Positions 20,632 through 29,973 of a DNA stretch of 64,000 nt are shown here, piece by piece (positions within the stretch are counted from its first letter, which is position 1; every line of letters begins with the position of its first letter). A program made the position numbers and the translations under genes. The notes under the pieces were generated by a model, which worked only from the letters and a program-made list of their open reading frames with translations, made no database searches and was not told where the DNA came from. The stretch is taken from contig RSEH01000204.1 of assembly GCA_006503475.1 (NCBI GenBank), positions 24,279-88,278 of the forward strand, given 5' to 3'. The DNA comes from Stentor roeselii (lineage: Eukaryota; Ciliophora; Heterotrichea; Heterotrichida; Stentoridae).

Positions 20632-20785
20632 TCGAATTAATTATATCTCAACCCTCCAAACCCTTCACAACCGACTCCAACTCCATCCTTCCAACCCTCC
20701 CAAAACCCGACCCCTAAAAACTCTCGATCCAAAAATTCCTAAAAAAAATCCCTAAAAAATTCATTCCATTTACAAAAATCGTTAA
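20632..20785. promoter_or_regulatory. C-rich, G-depleted divergent 5' region
   Basis: Between two divergent ATGs. In the 145 bases from 20,641 to 20,785 I count only four G on the plus strand, while C is abundant (runs such as aaccctccaaacccttcaca). Read towards the plus-strand gene this is the most extreme example of the G-poor 5' flank pattern. Whether it is a promoter element or a mutational footprint is not known. Confidence 0.5.
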
Positions 20786-23128
20786 ATGTCAATCGAGTTA
20801 AAACCTCAACATTCAAACCGAGACATACCGTCCGAATCGCTTCTTCAAAATTCAACAGAACCAAAAGTATCAAAAGTAAAAAATTCCCAGATCTACAACA
20901 AGTCCCTCCGCAGTGAAATTTCATCATCAAAAAATTCACGAGGTTCTAAATCCCCTCGTTACCGTTCGCCGACCCACAACAAGCGAGTTCAAGACTCAAG
21001 TTCAAAAATTCCTTGCAAAACATGTGAAAAGCGCTTACTTGAAAACAATTCCCAGACCTTTCACGACTCGCCTCCCCGAGTGCGGCCTTCTCATCACAAC
21101 GTTGTTTGTTCATCATGCTCTGCAGGGAGTTACTCAAAGATCTTGAAGGTCGTTTGTTTGAACTCGCCTCGGGAGAGCAGGTCTGAGACGACGAAAGTGA
21201 AAATCATTGAAAACTTCTCAGATCTCGAAGCACCTTCAATGTTTCCCTTGATGGGCACGGGGCAGTCGTATCAGGTGCACTATGAAGAAGTCCTTTTGCC
21301 GCCGAAGACTGAGTTGACATCGCTTGTGCCTTCGAAGGAAAATTGGTTTAGATTTCAAATGAAGGAAGAGGAAAGAAAAAGAGTCGCGATTAGAAGAGCG
21401 GAATACGCTAATAGGACTAAAGGACTGGCAAAGACTGTTGTTACTACTTTTGGACTTGGGGAACATTCGCAGGTTTTTATGGGGGAAGAAAGTGAAAATC
21501 TAGAGATTCAAATAGAAAATAGAGAAAAAATGGTCATGGAAAGAAAGAGTTCTTTGAAAAATCAAATGGAAAAGGGAAAAGGGAAAAAAAATGGAAAATT
21601 TGAAAAAAGTCAGGAAAGGGGAAGGTCACTTGAATCTGGAAAAGGAAAAGGTTTTAAATATGTGCAAAAAATTAGAGATGAGTCTTTGAAAAGGAACTTG
21701 GAACAGTCGAAAGTTTCAGTTAAACATAAACTTCTTGCAAAGTTTACTGAAAAGAACTTCGCTCAGCTTATCAATGTTGGAGAAAAGGATGAACAGAATG
21801 AAAAACTGATGACGAGTGAAAATAGCGTCGTTGATGATGAGGATGAACAAAAGGTCAAAGTTCAAGACAGCTTTAACATCTTTGAAAGTCTTGAAATGCC
21901 TGAAAAACCTGTGATTCAAGATGTCCCGCCCCAGCAAAACAAAGGAAACGACTCAACTTTCATTAAAAGCTTTGAAGATTCTTACAACTTGTCAGAAACT
22001 CTTGACTTTTCCATCAAATCTCCTGAAACTCAAGACGAGAACTTAAAAGATCTTCCTGAAAGACCCAAGTCAAATCAAGCTCTTTCTTCTCAACGTTCAT
22101 CTCCTTTAATCAGAATCGAAGAAGGCTCTGAAAACTCAAGCGACCATCTCCAAACCTTAGAAAAAGAAGAAAGTCCTGAAAAAACCACTGAAAAATTCCA
22201 AAATTCCGCTGAAATCTCTGAAAAATTTTCTAAAACTCAAGAAAACCTTGAAAAAATCAGAGAAAATGAAAAAAATTCTGAAAAATCTTTAAAAAATGAT
22301 TCAGATAAAAGCTGTCAGTCTGAAGAATGTCCTTCAAACGAAGAAATTGTTTTCAGTTCCAAGTCAATCGAGGAGTCGATAAAGCGGGAATCACGAGAAA
22401 TGTCTCTTTCAAAGGAAAAGGAAAAAAGCTACGAGGAGTTCGAAGAAGTGAAAAAAAGACTTGAATTCGTCGGAAATCCTTTCGAAAACTCTCCTCAAGG
22501 TCAAGATTATTCAGAAAACGATCAGGAAGAAGAGAAGTTCAGCGCAGACTTCTCTCATCAGATAAGTTTTGAAGATATTAGCCAAATCAATAACTTGACA
22601 ATTCATGACCAGAGCAGTTTAACGATTTTTACTGCTGCGAATGATGAGCAGGGAAAAATATCGGAGAAAAAAGATGAAACATTGGAAATGAAAGATGATA
22701 TGTCTGAGAAAAGTGATGAGATAGGGAAAGAAGAGGGAATAATAGGGAAAAAAGAGGAAATATTAGGGGAAAAAGAGGAAAAAAGAGGGAAAAAAGAGGA
22801 AATTATTGGGAAAAAAGAGGGAATTATTGGGAAAAAAGAGGAAATTATAGGGAAAAAAGAGGAAATAACTGAGAAAAAAGAGGAAAACGATGAAAATCAA
22901 CTCCCTACATTTAGAGACAACCAGTCACAACAGGAAGAACTGAAAAGCCCATCACCTAAACCTGAAGAAATCTCAGAAGCTTCTCCAGAAGAAGAAGACC
23001 TAAAACAAAGACTCCTTCAACTTCTATGTATCTTAAGCGACCCCCAGGTGATAAAAGGTTTAAAACTCTTAGGAGGTTTCGCTGATTACCTAGAGCGTTT
23101 CGGTAAAGACATATTAGATATAAAATAA
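20786..23128 (+). CDS. long charged coiled-coil protein with heptad repeat, 780 aa
   Basis: ATG at 20786, TAA stop. The first third is basic and Ser-rich with a CxxC-containing segment (KIPCKTCEKRLLEN) and a later CSSCSAGS. From about residue 230 on it is dominated by Glu, Lys and Ser, with helical stretches and multiple Ser-Pro sites. Near residues 645-700 lies a tandem GKKEEII-type 7-residue repeat. The C-terminal 60 residues (LKQRLLQLLCILSDPQVIKG onward) look folded and hydrophobic, perhaps an oligomerisation or docking module. No family is recognised; a cytoskeletal or centrosomal scaffold is possible. The stop codon abuts the stop codon of the opposing gene with no base between. Confidence 0.8.
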   Translation: MSIELKPQHSNRDIPSESLLQNSTEPKVSKVKNSQIYNKSLRSEISSSKNSRGSKSPRYRSPTHNKRVQDSSSKIPCKTCEKRLLENNSQTFHDSPPRVRPSHHNVVCSSCSAGSYSKILKVVCLNSPRESRSETTKVKIIENFSDLEAPSMFPLMGTGQSYQVHYEEVLLPPKTELTSLVPSKENWFRFQMKEEERKRVAIRRAEYANRTKGLAKTVVTTFGLGEHSQVFMGEESENLEIQIENREKMVMERKSSLKNQMEKGKGKKNGKFEKSQERGRSLESGKGKGFKYVQKIRDESLKRNLEQSKVSVKHKLLAKFTEKNFAQLINVGEKDEQNEKLMTSENSVVDDEDEQKVKVQDSFNIFESLEMPEKPVIQDVPPQQNKGNDSTFIKSFEDSYNLSETLDFSIKSPETQDENLKDLPERPKSNQALSSQRSSPLIRIEEGSENSSDHLQTLEKEESPEKTTEKFQNSAEISEKFSKTQENLEKIRENEKNSEKSLKNDSDKSCQSEECPSNEEIVFSSKSIEESIKRESREMSLSKEKEKSYEEFEEVKKRLEFVGNPFENSPQGQDYSENDQEEEKFSADFSHQISFEDISQINNLTIHDQSSLTIFTAANDEQGKISEKKDETLEMKDDMSEKSDEIGKEEGIIGKKEEILGEKEEKRGKKEEIIGKKEGIIGKKEEIIGKKEEITEKKEENDENQLPTFRDNQSQQEELKSPSPKPEEISEASPEEEDLKQRLLQLLCILSDPQVIKGLKLLGGFADYLERFGKDILDIK
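22723..22880 (+). repeat. 21-bp in-frame repeat encoding GKKEEII
   Basis: About seven imperfect copies of a 21-base purine-rich unit of the form gggaaaaaagaggaaatta inside the 780-residue gene. The sense strand is almost pure purine here. Copy number likely varies by slippage, changing the length of a charged helix. Confidence 0.8.
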
Positions 23129-23737
23129 TCATTCACTACCTTTAATCTGTTCAATCATCATTTTAATTTCCTCTAAAAGTGCTTGAAACAAAGCCCTTTC
23201 ATCAAAAACAAGCTGAAGTCTAAGTTTAAGTTTCATATCTCCAAGTTCAAAAGGAAACCACTCGTCAACAACTTTCTGATCATTAAGTTCTTGGATAGAA
23301 ATCTTGAGACTACCGAAAAAGTGGCCTTTTTCGCCTACTACGTCAATTTTAATTGATTTGAAAAGGACCAACGACTTGAATTGAATAAGTCTAAACCACT
23401 TCGGCCTGAAGAAGTCAGAACAGCTTGTTTCTTGATAAGGACCGTTCGGCTCTAAGGACACTGAAAGAAACGGCTTTTCGTGGTTGTAGCAAAGACCTGG
23501 CTGGTGAATTCCTGAAATTTTTTGAACTTCGATTAGGTAAAGATAAGAAGTTGGAGATTGTTTGCTTAGGATTTTTAACTTTCGCTCGTATTCACGTTTC
23601 TTGTTGAGAAGGTAAGATTGACATGCACCTGAGAGAGGAAGGTTTAGGTATAGAAAATAACGGTCGTTGTGTGAATGGTGAAGGACTTTGTGAGACTCGA
23701 TTTCTGAGGAGGTCAAACGACTTGCGCAGTCTCCCAT
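23129..23737 (-). CDS. C2-like protein with N-myristoylation/palmitoylation motif, 202 aa
   Basis: ATG at 23735-23737; the TGA stop occupies 23129-23131, directly touching the TAA of the opposing gene. The protein begins MGDCASRLTSS, a classic myristoylation signal with a palmitoylatable Cys at position 4. The centre and C-terminal half read like a divergent C2 domain: YLYLIEVQKISGI, FLSVSLEPNG, FKSIKIDVVGEKGHFFGSLK, and VVDEWFPFELG before a last strand and a helix. C2 domains bind membranes, often with calcium, but the acidic calcium loops are not clear here. A membrane-anchored regulatory role is an inference. Confidence 0.68.
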   Translation of the reverse strand: MGDCASRLTSSEIESHKVLHHSHNDRYFLYLNLPLSGACQSYLLNKKREYERKLKILSKQSPTSYLYLIEVQKISGIHQPGLCYNHEKPFLSVSLEPNGPYQETSCSDFFRPKWFRLIQFKSLVLFKSIKIDVVGEKGHFFGSLKISIQELNDQKVVDEWFPFELGDMKLKLRLQLVFDERALFQALLEEIKMMIEQIKGSE

Positions 23738-24264
23738 TTATCAAGATTATTGGAATGATAGTTTGGGGATTTTTTTGGAAGTAGAAATATTTTAGGGATT
23801 TAGAAGAGTTTATGGGGATTTTAATTGTTTGTATGATTTAGTTAGTGGATTTCAGGATTATTACTTTGAGAATGAAATAGTGAATTAGTCGTTTTTTTCT
23901 GTGAGAGTCTAGTTCTTCTTTAGATTTAATATTGATAAAGATTGAACGGTTTAGAGAAGATGAGGGTCTTAAATATTTTAGAGTAGAGGGACTCGGTTGA
24001 AAGTTCTAAAAATAATTTTCACTGAGATGTGAAATCTGCAGAAGTAAAGAAAAAATGTAAGAAACATCTGTGATTGAATAAATTTTAAAGTTCTTGCCAA
24101 GTATCTCAAAGTTTTAAGTGACTTTCAAGAAGTCTACTTCTTAACTCTGACTGAATAACAAACAAAATATTTCAATGGCAACCCAATCAACCCTTTCCTT
24201 CTTTCCATTTCTGCCTATCTCTCATTTACACCCTTAAAATTTTCAATAAGCCTAATTAGCTAAC
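23738..24264. other. intergenic region
   Basis: 527 bp. The first 140 bases are G/T-rich and C-poor on the plus strand, that is G-poor in the sense of the C2-like gene they precede. No other feature seen. Confidence 0.5.
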
Positions 24265-26538
24265 CTAATCTTTATTCGCACCTGTCACTTTGTTATAATC
24301 TGAAGGTACTTGAGGTAAACCTGGAGACTTAAACAATTGAGGAGGGTGTAAATTTCCTTGTAATATCGCAGGAGGTGAAACAAACGGAGAAGTTGTATTT
24401 CCAGGTGCTTTAAATGGAGGAGGTCCCAATTGACTTCCAGGGAACACTGGAAGGTTGTTTCCTTGTTTTTGTGTTCCTGGAAATGTCGGCTTGGGCTGTA
24501 CTGGTAAAAAATTCCCTTGGGTTGAAGGAGGAGGCGGCACCATTCCTTGATAAGGACTAAATCCAGATGGCGGGTTCGGAGAAGGGTTCGGATCATCTTG
24601 TTTCGGCTTAAAAATATTAGCTCCTGGTTGAGACAATTGATTAAATGTCCCTGGAAAAGTACCTATTTGAGGAGGCTTCGATATTGCCTGTCCTGATAAT
24701 GGAGGAGGTTGCAAATTCATAGGAGTTAATTGAGGAGGACCTGCCTTTGAAGTATCTGTCGGCTGCTTTAAATCTGAAGGGACTGAATATGCTTTTTCAA
24801 TTTGAGGGATTTGAGAGCTTGATGGAATACTCGGCACTTTTGTTGGGGCTGGAACTAGAGATGGTGGCTTTGAAATATTTTCAGCTTTCATGTTCTCGCC
24901 AGATACTGGTGGAAAAGGGGGACCTTTAAATACGCTACCTGCAAAAGGCCAGGGTTGTTTAGGAGGATCTTCTATTTTCAAGTTTTCATTTACTGGTTTT
25001 GCTTGAAATACTTGAACTGGATTCGGTTGATTTATACCTGGAGTAGAAACAGGTTTAGCCCCAGGGTGTAAATTTCCTTCTTGGCTTTCTATTATTTTAG
25101 CTTCAGGATGAACAGGTCTGTTTGATCCTGGAAAGGAAGGAGGTCCTGAAAAAGCAGGAGGGCCTGAAAAAGGAGGTTGTCCTGAAAAAGGAGGTGAAAA
25201 AGGAGGTGAAAAAGGAGGTGAACCTGAAAAAATCTGAGGTGGGGACTGGCTTGTTTGAGGATTGGTTTCTGGCTCTGGGTTAGAAGGCTTTGATTCTGTT
25301 TCTAATGGCTTTTGATTTACTTGGGTGTCGACTGGCTTTGGTGGGAGCAACTTGCTCAAATTTAGAGGGTTTCCAAGAAGTTTTGGAGGAACTTGATTGC
25401 CTGGGGGATCTGCTTTTGGCTGAGGTTTGTCTGGCGTTGTTGATGGTAATAGGGTAGGGGGTTTATTGTCAACGATTGGAAGGTTTGGGAAGTTTGAACC
25501 TGTTTGAGGTGAAAAATAAGACTTTGGGGGCTGAGCTGGTACTCCTCCAGTACCTGGAAATCCTTGATTTGATGGCAAGACCTGATTTGATGTCGGAACT
25601 ATATTCGGTGGAAATGCAGACGTATTGCTTCCAGGGGGAGGCAAAAATTCTGAAGAAGGCGCTGGCTTTGGCTGCTCCTGACTAGTGACACCTGCAGAAC
25701 CTGGAAATCCTTGATTTACTTTTTGTTGGTCTGAATTCACTGGATGTGATGGCAAGACTGGATTTGATGACGGAAATGTATTTGGTGGATTTACAGATGT
25801 AGGGTGAGTTGAAAATGCTGAAAGTCTTGACTTTGGTGGCTCTTGGTTAATGACAGCTCCAGAACCTGGAAATACTTGACTCACCTTTTGCTGATCTGGC
25901 GGGACTGCATGTTGCCCCAAGACCGTATTTTGTGACCGAACTGTGTTAGGTGGATATACAGATGGATTGTTTGCGGGAGGCACAAATACTGAAGGGTTTG
26001 GTTTTAGTTGTTCTTGGGCAGTGCTACCTGGGGTAGAGCCATGTTTTCCTATGAAATTCGGAATTAAAGGTGTTTTATTTTCAGAGACTGGAACCTGGGA
26101 AGGCTGAATCAAAGTAGGTGGATTTTGTTTCTTTTCAGACATGTCTGAAGATATCTTAGGAATGGGCTGAAATAAAATAGAAGAATTCTTAATAGAATCT
26201 TCAAGTTTCTTACTGTTTTCTTCAATTAAATCCAGTTCTACCTTAAGCTCCTTGATAGTTAATTCACAATTTTCCGCTTTTTGTCTAAATTTTTCAGATT
26301 TTTTTTTGTTTTTTTCTATTTTCTTGATGATTTTTTCCTTTCTATTGGAGAGTTTGGTAATTTTCAATTCATTAGTCAAGTTAAAGAATCCCTGATGAAA
26401 GTTCATGTTGAGAGAAGATGAGAAAAGGCTGAGATCCGATGATGGAGACTCTGGAATTTGATTTCCATTACCCGTTCGGTATAATTGTCCAGGATAATCT
26501 GAACCAGGGAGGTTTGGATTACTGTGTCCTGCCGACAT
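24265..26538 (-). CDS. proline-rich repeat protein with short coiled coil, 757 aa
   Basis: I place the start at the ATG at 26536-26538 (MSAGHSNPNLPGSDYPG). The frame is open further upstream, but that extension would overlap the preceding gene and has no coding character. Residues about 45-115 form a Lys/Glu coiled coil. The remaining 600 residues are Pro/Ser/Gln/Asn-rich low complexity, with three tandem repeats of about 57 residues (each with QE(Q/P)xKP, PPN and a (V/G)FPGSG-type ending) and a PPFSG-type microrepeat. This resembles coat, vesicle or RNA-granule scaffold proteins, but no domain proves it. TAA stop. Confidence 0.75.
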   Translation of the reverse strand: MSAGHSNPNLPGSDYPGQLYRTGNGNQIPESPSSDLSLFSSSLNMNFHQGFFNLTNELKITKLSNRKEKIIKKIEKNKKKSEKFRQKAENCELTIKELKVELDLIEENSKKLEDSIKNSSILFQPIPKISSDMSEKKQNPPTLIQPSQVPVSENKTPLIPNFIGKHGSTPGSTAQEQLKPNPSVFVPPANNPSVYPPNTVRSQNTVLGQHAVPPDQQKVSQVFPGSGAVINQEPPKSRLSAFSTHPTSVNPPNTFPSSNPVLPSHPVNSDQQKVNQGFPGSAGVTSQEQPKPAPSSEFLPPPGSNTSAFPPNIVPTSNQVLPSNQGFPGTGGVPAQPPKSYFSPQTGSNFPNLPIVDNKPPTLLPSTTPDKPQPKADPPGNQVPPKLLGNPLNLSKLLPPKPVDTQVNQKPLETESKPSNPEPETNPQTSQSPPQIFSGSPPFSPPFSPPFSGQPPFSGPPAFSGPPSFPGSNRPVHPEAKIIESQEGNLHPGAKPVSTPGINQPNPVQVFQAKPVNENLKIEDPPKQPWPFAGSVFKGPPFPPVSGENMKAENISKPPSLVPAPTKVPSIPSSSQIPQIEKAYSVPSDLKQPTDTSKAGPPQLTPMNLQPPPLSGQAISKPPQIGTFPGTFNQLSQPGANIFKPKQDDPNPSPNPPSGFSPYQGMVPPPPSTQGNFLPVQPKPTFPGTQKQGNNLPVFPGSQLGPPPFKAPGNTTSPFVSPPAILQGNLHPPQLFKSPGLPQVPSDYNKVTGANKD
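25500..26015 (-). repeat. three tandem ~57-residue proline-rich repeats
   Basis: Within the 757-residue gene, imperfect copies start at QEQLKPNPSVF, QEPPKSRLSAF and QEQPKPAPSSEF. Each runs through a PPN(T/I) core, a DQQKV segment (lost in the third copy) and ends in a FPGSG/FPGTGG motif. Divergence between copies shows the duplications are not recent. Confidence 0.7.
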
Positions 26539-26569
26539 ATTAATTATAATGTAGATATTACTACAACTA

Positions 26570-27292
26570 TTAATACCTTGATTTATATTCAATTCCCAGA
26601 TGATCTTTTGCGATATCATGTTGAAGGTCTATCAAATACTTAGTCGTTTCTAGAGTTTTCTTCCCTATTTCTTCTTCTCTGATCAATTTCGCCTTTTTTT
26701 GCTTCTTTTCTGAAGGAGTACCTGCGAACTGTCCTTGTTTTTTTCGATTTTCGTCAGAGTTTTTCTCTATAAACAAGTAAAAACATTGGATTTTAAAGGT
26801 GGAATTACTAGAGCCTTCCTTGATTAGGAAGAAAAAGTCTTTGAAAGACCTGCCTGTCCTTTGACCTGTCAAACTGGTGAAAGTTTTTGAATCGTAAAAT
26901 CTGAAGGTTCTGTTGGGAACTTGTTTAAAAATAGGATCTGCATGATTTTTGTTGTAGTTTTCTTGATTTTTCTTGAAAAGCTGAACACAAGAAACGATAC
27001 TTGAGGTTATTTTGAACAGATTAGAGTAATCTTCTTTGAATCTGTATTTAAATTGATTTTTATCCAGGTATTTAAAGTCTTTGTCAAAGCTTGATATGTA
27101 ATCTAGACTTTTGTATCGAGGGTTATTGCTAAGGTCTTCTATAATTAGCCTCAATTTTCCTTTTTTGAAGGATATATAAAGTTTCAGAGTTCTAGATGGG
27201 TTAAACGATAAAATTTGTTCCTTTACGTTTTCTTCATATCGAATTCCTTGAAGAAAAAAAAAGTATCTAACTTTCTTTTGAATGTTTTCCAT
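26570..27292 (-). CDS. unidentified basic protein, 240 aa
   Basis: I choose the ATG at 27290-27292 (MENIQKKVRYFFFLQGIRYE); upstream in-frame sequence begins only with GTG. The N-terminal 180 residues look folded, with alternating hydrophobic strands and a Phe-rich segment (GRSFKDFFFLIKEGSSN), compatible with a PH-like or similar beta fold, though I cannot assign one. The C-terminal 60 residues are Lys/Glu-rich and helical. The next gene on the same strand begins 31 bp downstream of its stop. Confidence 0.7.
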   Translation of the reverse strand: MENIQKKVRYFFFLQGIRYEENVKEQILSFNPSRTLKLYISFKKGKLRLIIEDLSNNPRYKSLDYISSFDKDFKYLDKNQFKYRFKEDYSNLFKITSSIVSCVQLFKKNQENYNKNHADPIFKQVPNRTFRFYDSKTFTSLTGQRTGRSFKDFFFLIKEGSSNSTFKIQCFYLFIEKNSDENRKKQGQFAGTPSEKKQKKAKLIREEEIGKKTLETTKYLIDLQHDIAKDHLGIEYKSRY

Positions 27293-27555
27293 TTTAGGTA
27301 AAGAATATGCGAAAAAGACTATTTCATGATAAAAAATCACGATTTATCCCCTAGTCTCTAAATTCTTAATTAAATATCTAAATCACTTGAAAAAAAATTC
27401 AAATCAATAGCTCCGCAAGCTTTCTTCAAAATTCTAACCAATAATCTTCAAATCTTATTAAAATTCTAAATTTCATTAAATTTCCCATATCCTTAAACTA
27501 CCTATTCCTACGTCAGAAGCCGTTTAAATCTTGTGATTATTTCACCTTATTAAAA

Positions 27556-28377
27556 ATGAAAGTTATCCGACGTCAGATGGCCCTTTACCCAGACCACATC
27601 CGTTCCTACTCCTCACTCTCAACGCACTCCTTAAGCCTAACCGACAACAATCTGCTAGAAGTGCATCTAAAGCCCTCAGAAAAGTTAAAAATCGATGAAA
27701 ACAACTTACTATTCCTTACCTGCGAATTAAATTCATCTCAAACGACTCCATCAATCCAATCCTCATCTTACTTCAGATTAATGGCAGGTCTCTTCCGTCC
27801 AGAGAACTACTTATACCTTCCCCAGATCTCAAACTGTTTAAAATCCTTTTTTCATCCGCGGCAAGACAAAGACTCTTCAAAACTTTTAGAAATTTGCAAC
27901 TTGGACAGTGAAAAATCTTTAAACTTCGCCTTAAGTCCGCGATTTCCAGGTGAATTGGTTCGATTTGACTTGAAAGAACTGGGAAATCTTAGTTTTTTCC
28001 GTCCAGATTCTTTTTTATGTGGAGAAGATCAGGTCATGGTTGACAAGATTTTATTTGAAGTTTCAGGAACTCCTGCGAAATTCTTGTATTTTCAGAGAGT
28101 TCATGGAAACGGATGGTTTTTTATCAAAGGAGGAAGCTGCTTGAAACAAGTGAAGATCGCTGAAGATGTTTTTTTGAAGATTAACTTGAAATCTTTGCTT
28201 GGGTTTTTTGGAGATATCAAACTTTTGAATGATGAAAAACAACTGGAACTTGACATGATCACTGTAAAAGGCCCTGGGACTGTTTTAATCCAAGAGAATA
28301 TCCAGAAAGAATGGGAGAAACCTGAGGACCTTCCAAGGAACTGCAGGATTGTTATAATAAAAACTTCTAATCTTTAG
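27556..28377 (+). CDS. AIM24-family-like protein
   Basis: A 273-residue protein. The N-terminus (MKVIRRQMALYPDHIRSYSS) is basic and hydroxylated like a mitochondrial presequence. The body fits the AIM24/DUF124 beta fold, associated in yeast with mitochondrial inner-membrane organisation: LLEVHLKPSEKLKIDENNLL, then FLYFQRVHGNGWFFIKGGSC and a closing VKGPGTVLIQ, which matches the family's GPGTVxLQ signature. Similarity is by motif only, so the call is moderate. The stop (TAG) is 5 bp before the ATG of the transporter gene on the same strand. Confidence 0.6.
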   Translation: MKVIRRQMALYPDHIRSYSSLSTHSLSLTDNNLLEVHLKPSEKLKIDENNLLFLTCELNSSQTTPSIQSSSYFRLMAGLFRPENYLYLPQISNCLKSFFHPRQDKDSSKLLEICNLDSEKSLNFALSPRFPGELVRFDLKELGNLSFFRPDSFLCGEDQVMVDKILFEVSGTPAKFLYFQRVHGNGWFFIKGGSCLKQVKIAEDVFLKINLKSLLGFFGDIKLLNDEKQLELDMITVKGPGTVLIQENIQKEWEKPEDLPRNCRIVIIKTSNL

Positions 28378-28382
28378 AAATA

Positions 28383-29318
28383 ATGAAAAATTCTTTCAAA
28401 GGTGGCGTTTTTTTGACTTTGGTCGTTTTGATCTGGGTGGCATCAAGTACAATGATTCAAGAAGTCTTTTCAACATACCCAAAGCCTTATATTTTGACTT
28501 ATCTCACAACTTCCCTTTTTTCTTTCTACCTGCTGGCCTTTATACCTGGAGGAAAATGTAAAAGTTTCAAGTACTACCTGTTCCAGTCCTTCAAGTTCTG
28601 CCCTTTGTGGTTCTTCGCGAACTACTTCTTCAACATTTCACTGAACATGACAAGTGTCGCAAGCAACACAATCCTGGCGTCGACTTCAGGAATTTTCACT
28701 CTTCTTTTTTCCATCATTTTTTTGAAGTCCTCTTCAGACCTACTCAAGTGGACTGCAGTTTTAATGAGCTTCGTCGGAATTGTTTGCATCGGGCTTTGTG
28801 AAGGGGACTCAGAAGGTGAAAGCATTGTTGGAGACCTTTTCGCTGTATTTGGGGCAATTGTTTACTCGGCTTACAGTGTTGCTTTAAAAAGTGTCGAAAA
28901 CAGTGAAACTGTTTTCGTGTTTGGATGTATTGGAATCGTTAATTTTTTCACTTTAATGCCTGGACTTGTTCTTTTGAATTTTCTGGGAATTGAGCAGGTT
29001 GAAATACCTGAGGTGAGGGAAGTTTCGATTATTTTTGTCAATGCTGTTGTGGGAAGCATGGCTTGTGACTTGTTCTGGGCTTGGAGTGTTGATTATTTGA
29101 CACCTACTGTATGCACTTTAGGACTCACTTTCACGATTCCTATTTCGATGGCTGTTGATAAGTATTGGAAAAATACCGAGTTTGGGGCAGGATATCTTGT
29201 TGGAGCTGCTTTGGTCGTTTTTGGGTTTGTCTTGATTAGTCTGGCTGATGAGGGAGAAAAAAATGTGCAGGAAAAAGTTGAAAGTCAGGGACTTATGATA
29301 GAGGAAGAAGAAATTTAA
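28383..29318 (+). CDS. SLC35F/DMT-superfamily membrane transporter
   Basis: A 311-residue protein with ten predicted membrane helices in the two five-helix halves typical of the drug/metabolite transporter superfamily. The first helix is FLTLVVLIWVASSTMIQEVF. A central block SVASNTILASTSGIFTLLFS, followed by LKWTAVLMSFVGIVCIGL and GDLFAVFGAIVYSAYSVALK, closely matches the SLC35F5 / yeast YML018C branch. The C-terminus ends in a cytosolic acidic tail (MIEEEEI). SLC35F members are poorly characterised, so the substrate cannot be predicted. Its ATG is 5 bp from the previous gene's stop. Confidence 0.85.
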   Translation: MKNSFKGGVFLTLVVLIWVASSTMIQEVFSTYPKPYILTYLTTSLFSFYLLAFIPGGKCKSFKYYLFQSFKFCPLWFFANYFFNISLNMTSVASNTILASTSGIFTLLFSIIFLKSSSDLLKWTAVLMSFVGIVCIGLCEGDSEGESIVGDLFAVFGAIVYSAYSVALKSVENSETVFVFGCIGIVNFFTLMPGLVLLNFLGIEQVEIPEVREVSIIFVNAVVGSMACDLFWAWSVDYLTPTVCTLGLTFTIPISMAVDKYWKNTEFGAGYLVGAALVVFGFVLISLADEGEKNVQEKVESQGLMIEEEEI

Positions 29319-29499
29319 CACAGTCGTAAATTATTTTGTTTGAATAGGCAAATTAAGCTCAAAAATTTGTTTTATCAGTCTTAAAGTTAGTTTAAATAAA
29401 CCCATATTCCAAGAATTCATAATTTCACCAAAAACATGAATATTTCACTCATAAATACCAATTCCATCTCCTACTCCTAAAAATAGCGAATCTTAACTA

Positions 29500-29973
29500 C
29501 TAATCCTTCCTTTCATCTGAATGATTCGGTAAAATCATGGCATTAGCCAAAATATTGATAAGTGGATTATCAAGTCCCTCATCAACCTGACCACTTCCAA
29601 CTTCATGCGGATCAAGACAATCAAAGCTATCCGAGCTTAATTCCTCTGAACCCTTATAAAATTTTTCACTTTTGATCATTTGCCTGGCTTCTTTATGAAC
29701 CTTCCGATGGTTACAGAGCTGACTGCTTTGTTTAAAAGTCTTCCCACAGCCGATTTCAGAGCATCTAAAGAGTTTCTTTTGCAAATGCGTGTAAGTGTGT
29801 TCTTTCAAACTCTGCTTGGTAGACAAAACTCTTCCGCATTGTCTACATGAGAAATCTTTCGGGTCTCTGTAAGTTTCAACAACGTGTTCTTTCGAATGCT
29901 CGTCTAGCGACTCTTGAGTTCTGAAGGACTTATAACATTTGTTGAACTGACAGCAAAATATCCTTGTCTTCAT
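29500..29973 (-). CDS. C2H2 zinc-finger protein, three fingers
   Basis: I start at the ATG at 29971-29973 (MKTRIFCCQFNKCYKSF), giving 157 residues; the longer frame to 30,075 adds a Leu/Ile-rich leader lacking coding character. Three C2H2 fingers lie in residues about 7-97: CCQFNKCYKSFRTQ...H...H, CRQCGRVLSTKQSLKEHTYTH and CSEIGCGKTFKQSS...H...H, with TFIIIA-like linkers. The tail is acidic (SSDSFDCLDPHEVGSGQVDE). It probably binds DNA or RNA; three fingers could read about nine bases. TAG stop. Confidence 0.85.
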   Translation of the reverse strand: MKTRIFCCQFNKCYKSFRTQESLDEHSKEHVVETYRDPKDFSCRQCGRVLSTKQSLKEHTYTHLQKKLFRCSEIGCGKTFKQSSQLCNHRKVHKEARQMIKSEKFYKGSEELSSDSFDCLDPHEVGSGQVDEGLDNPLINILANAMILPNHSDERKD

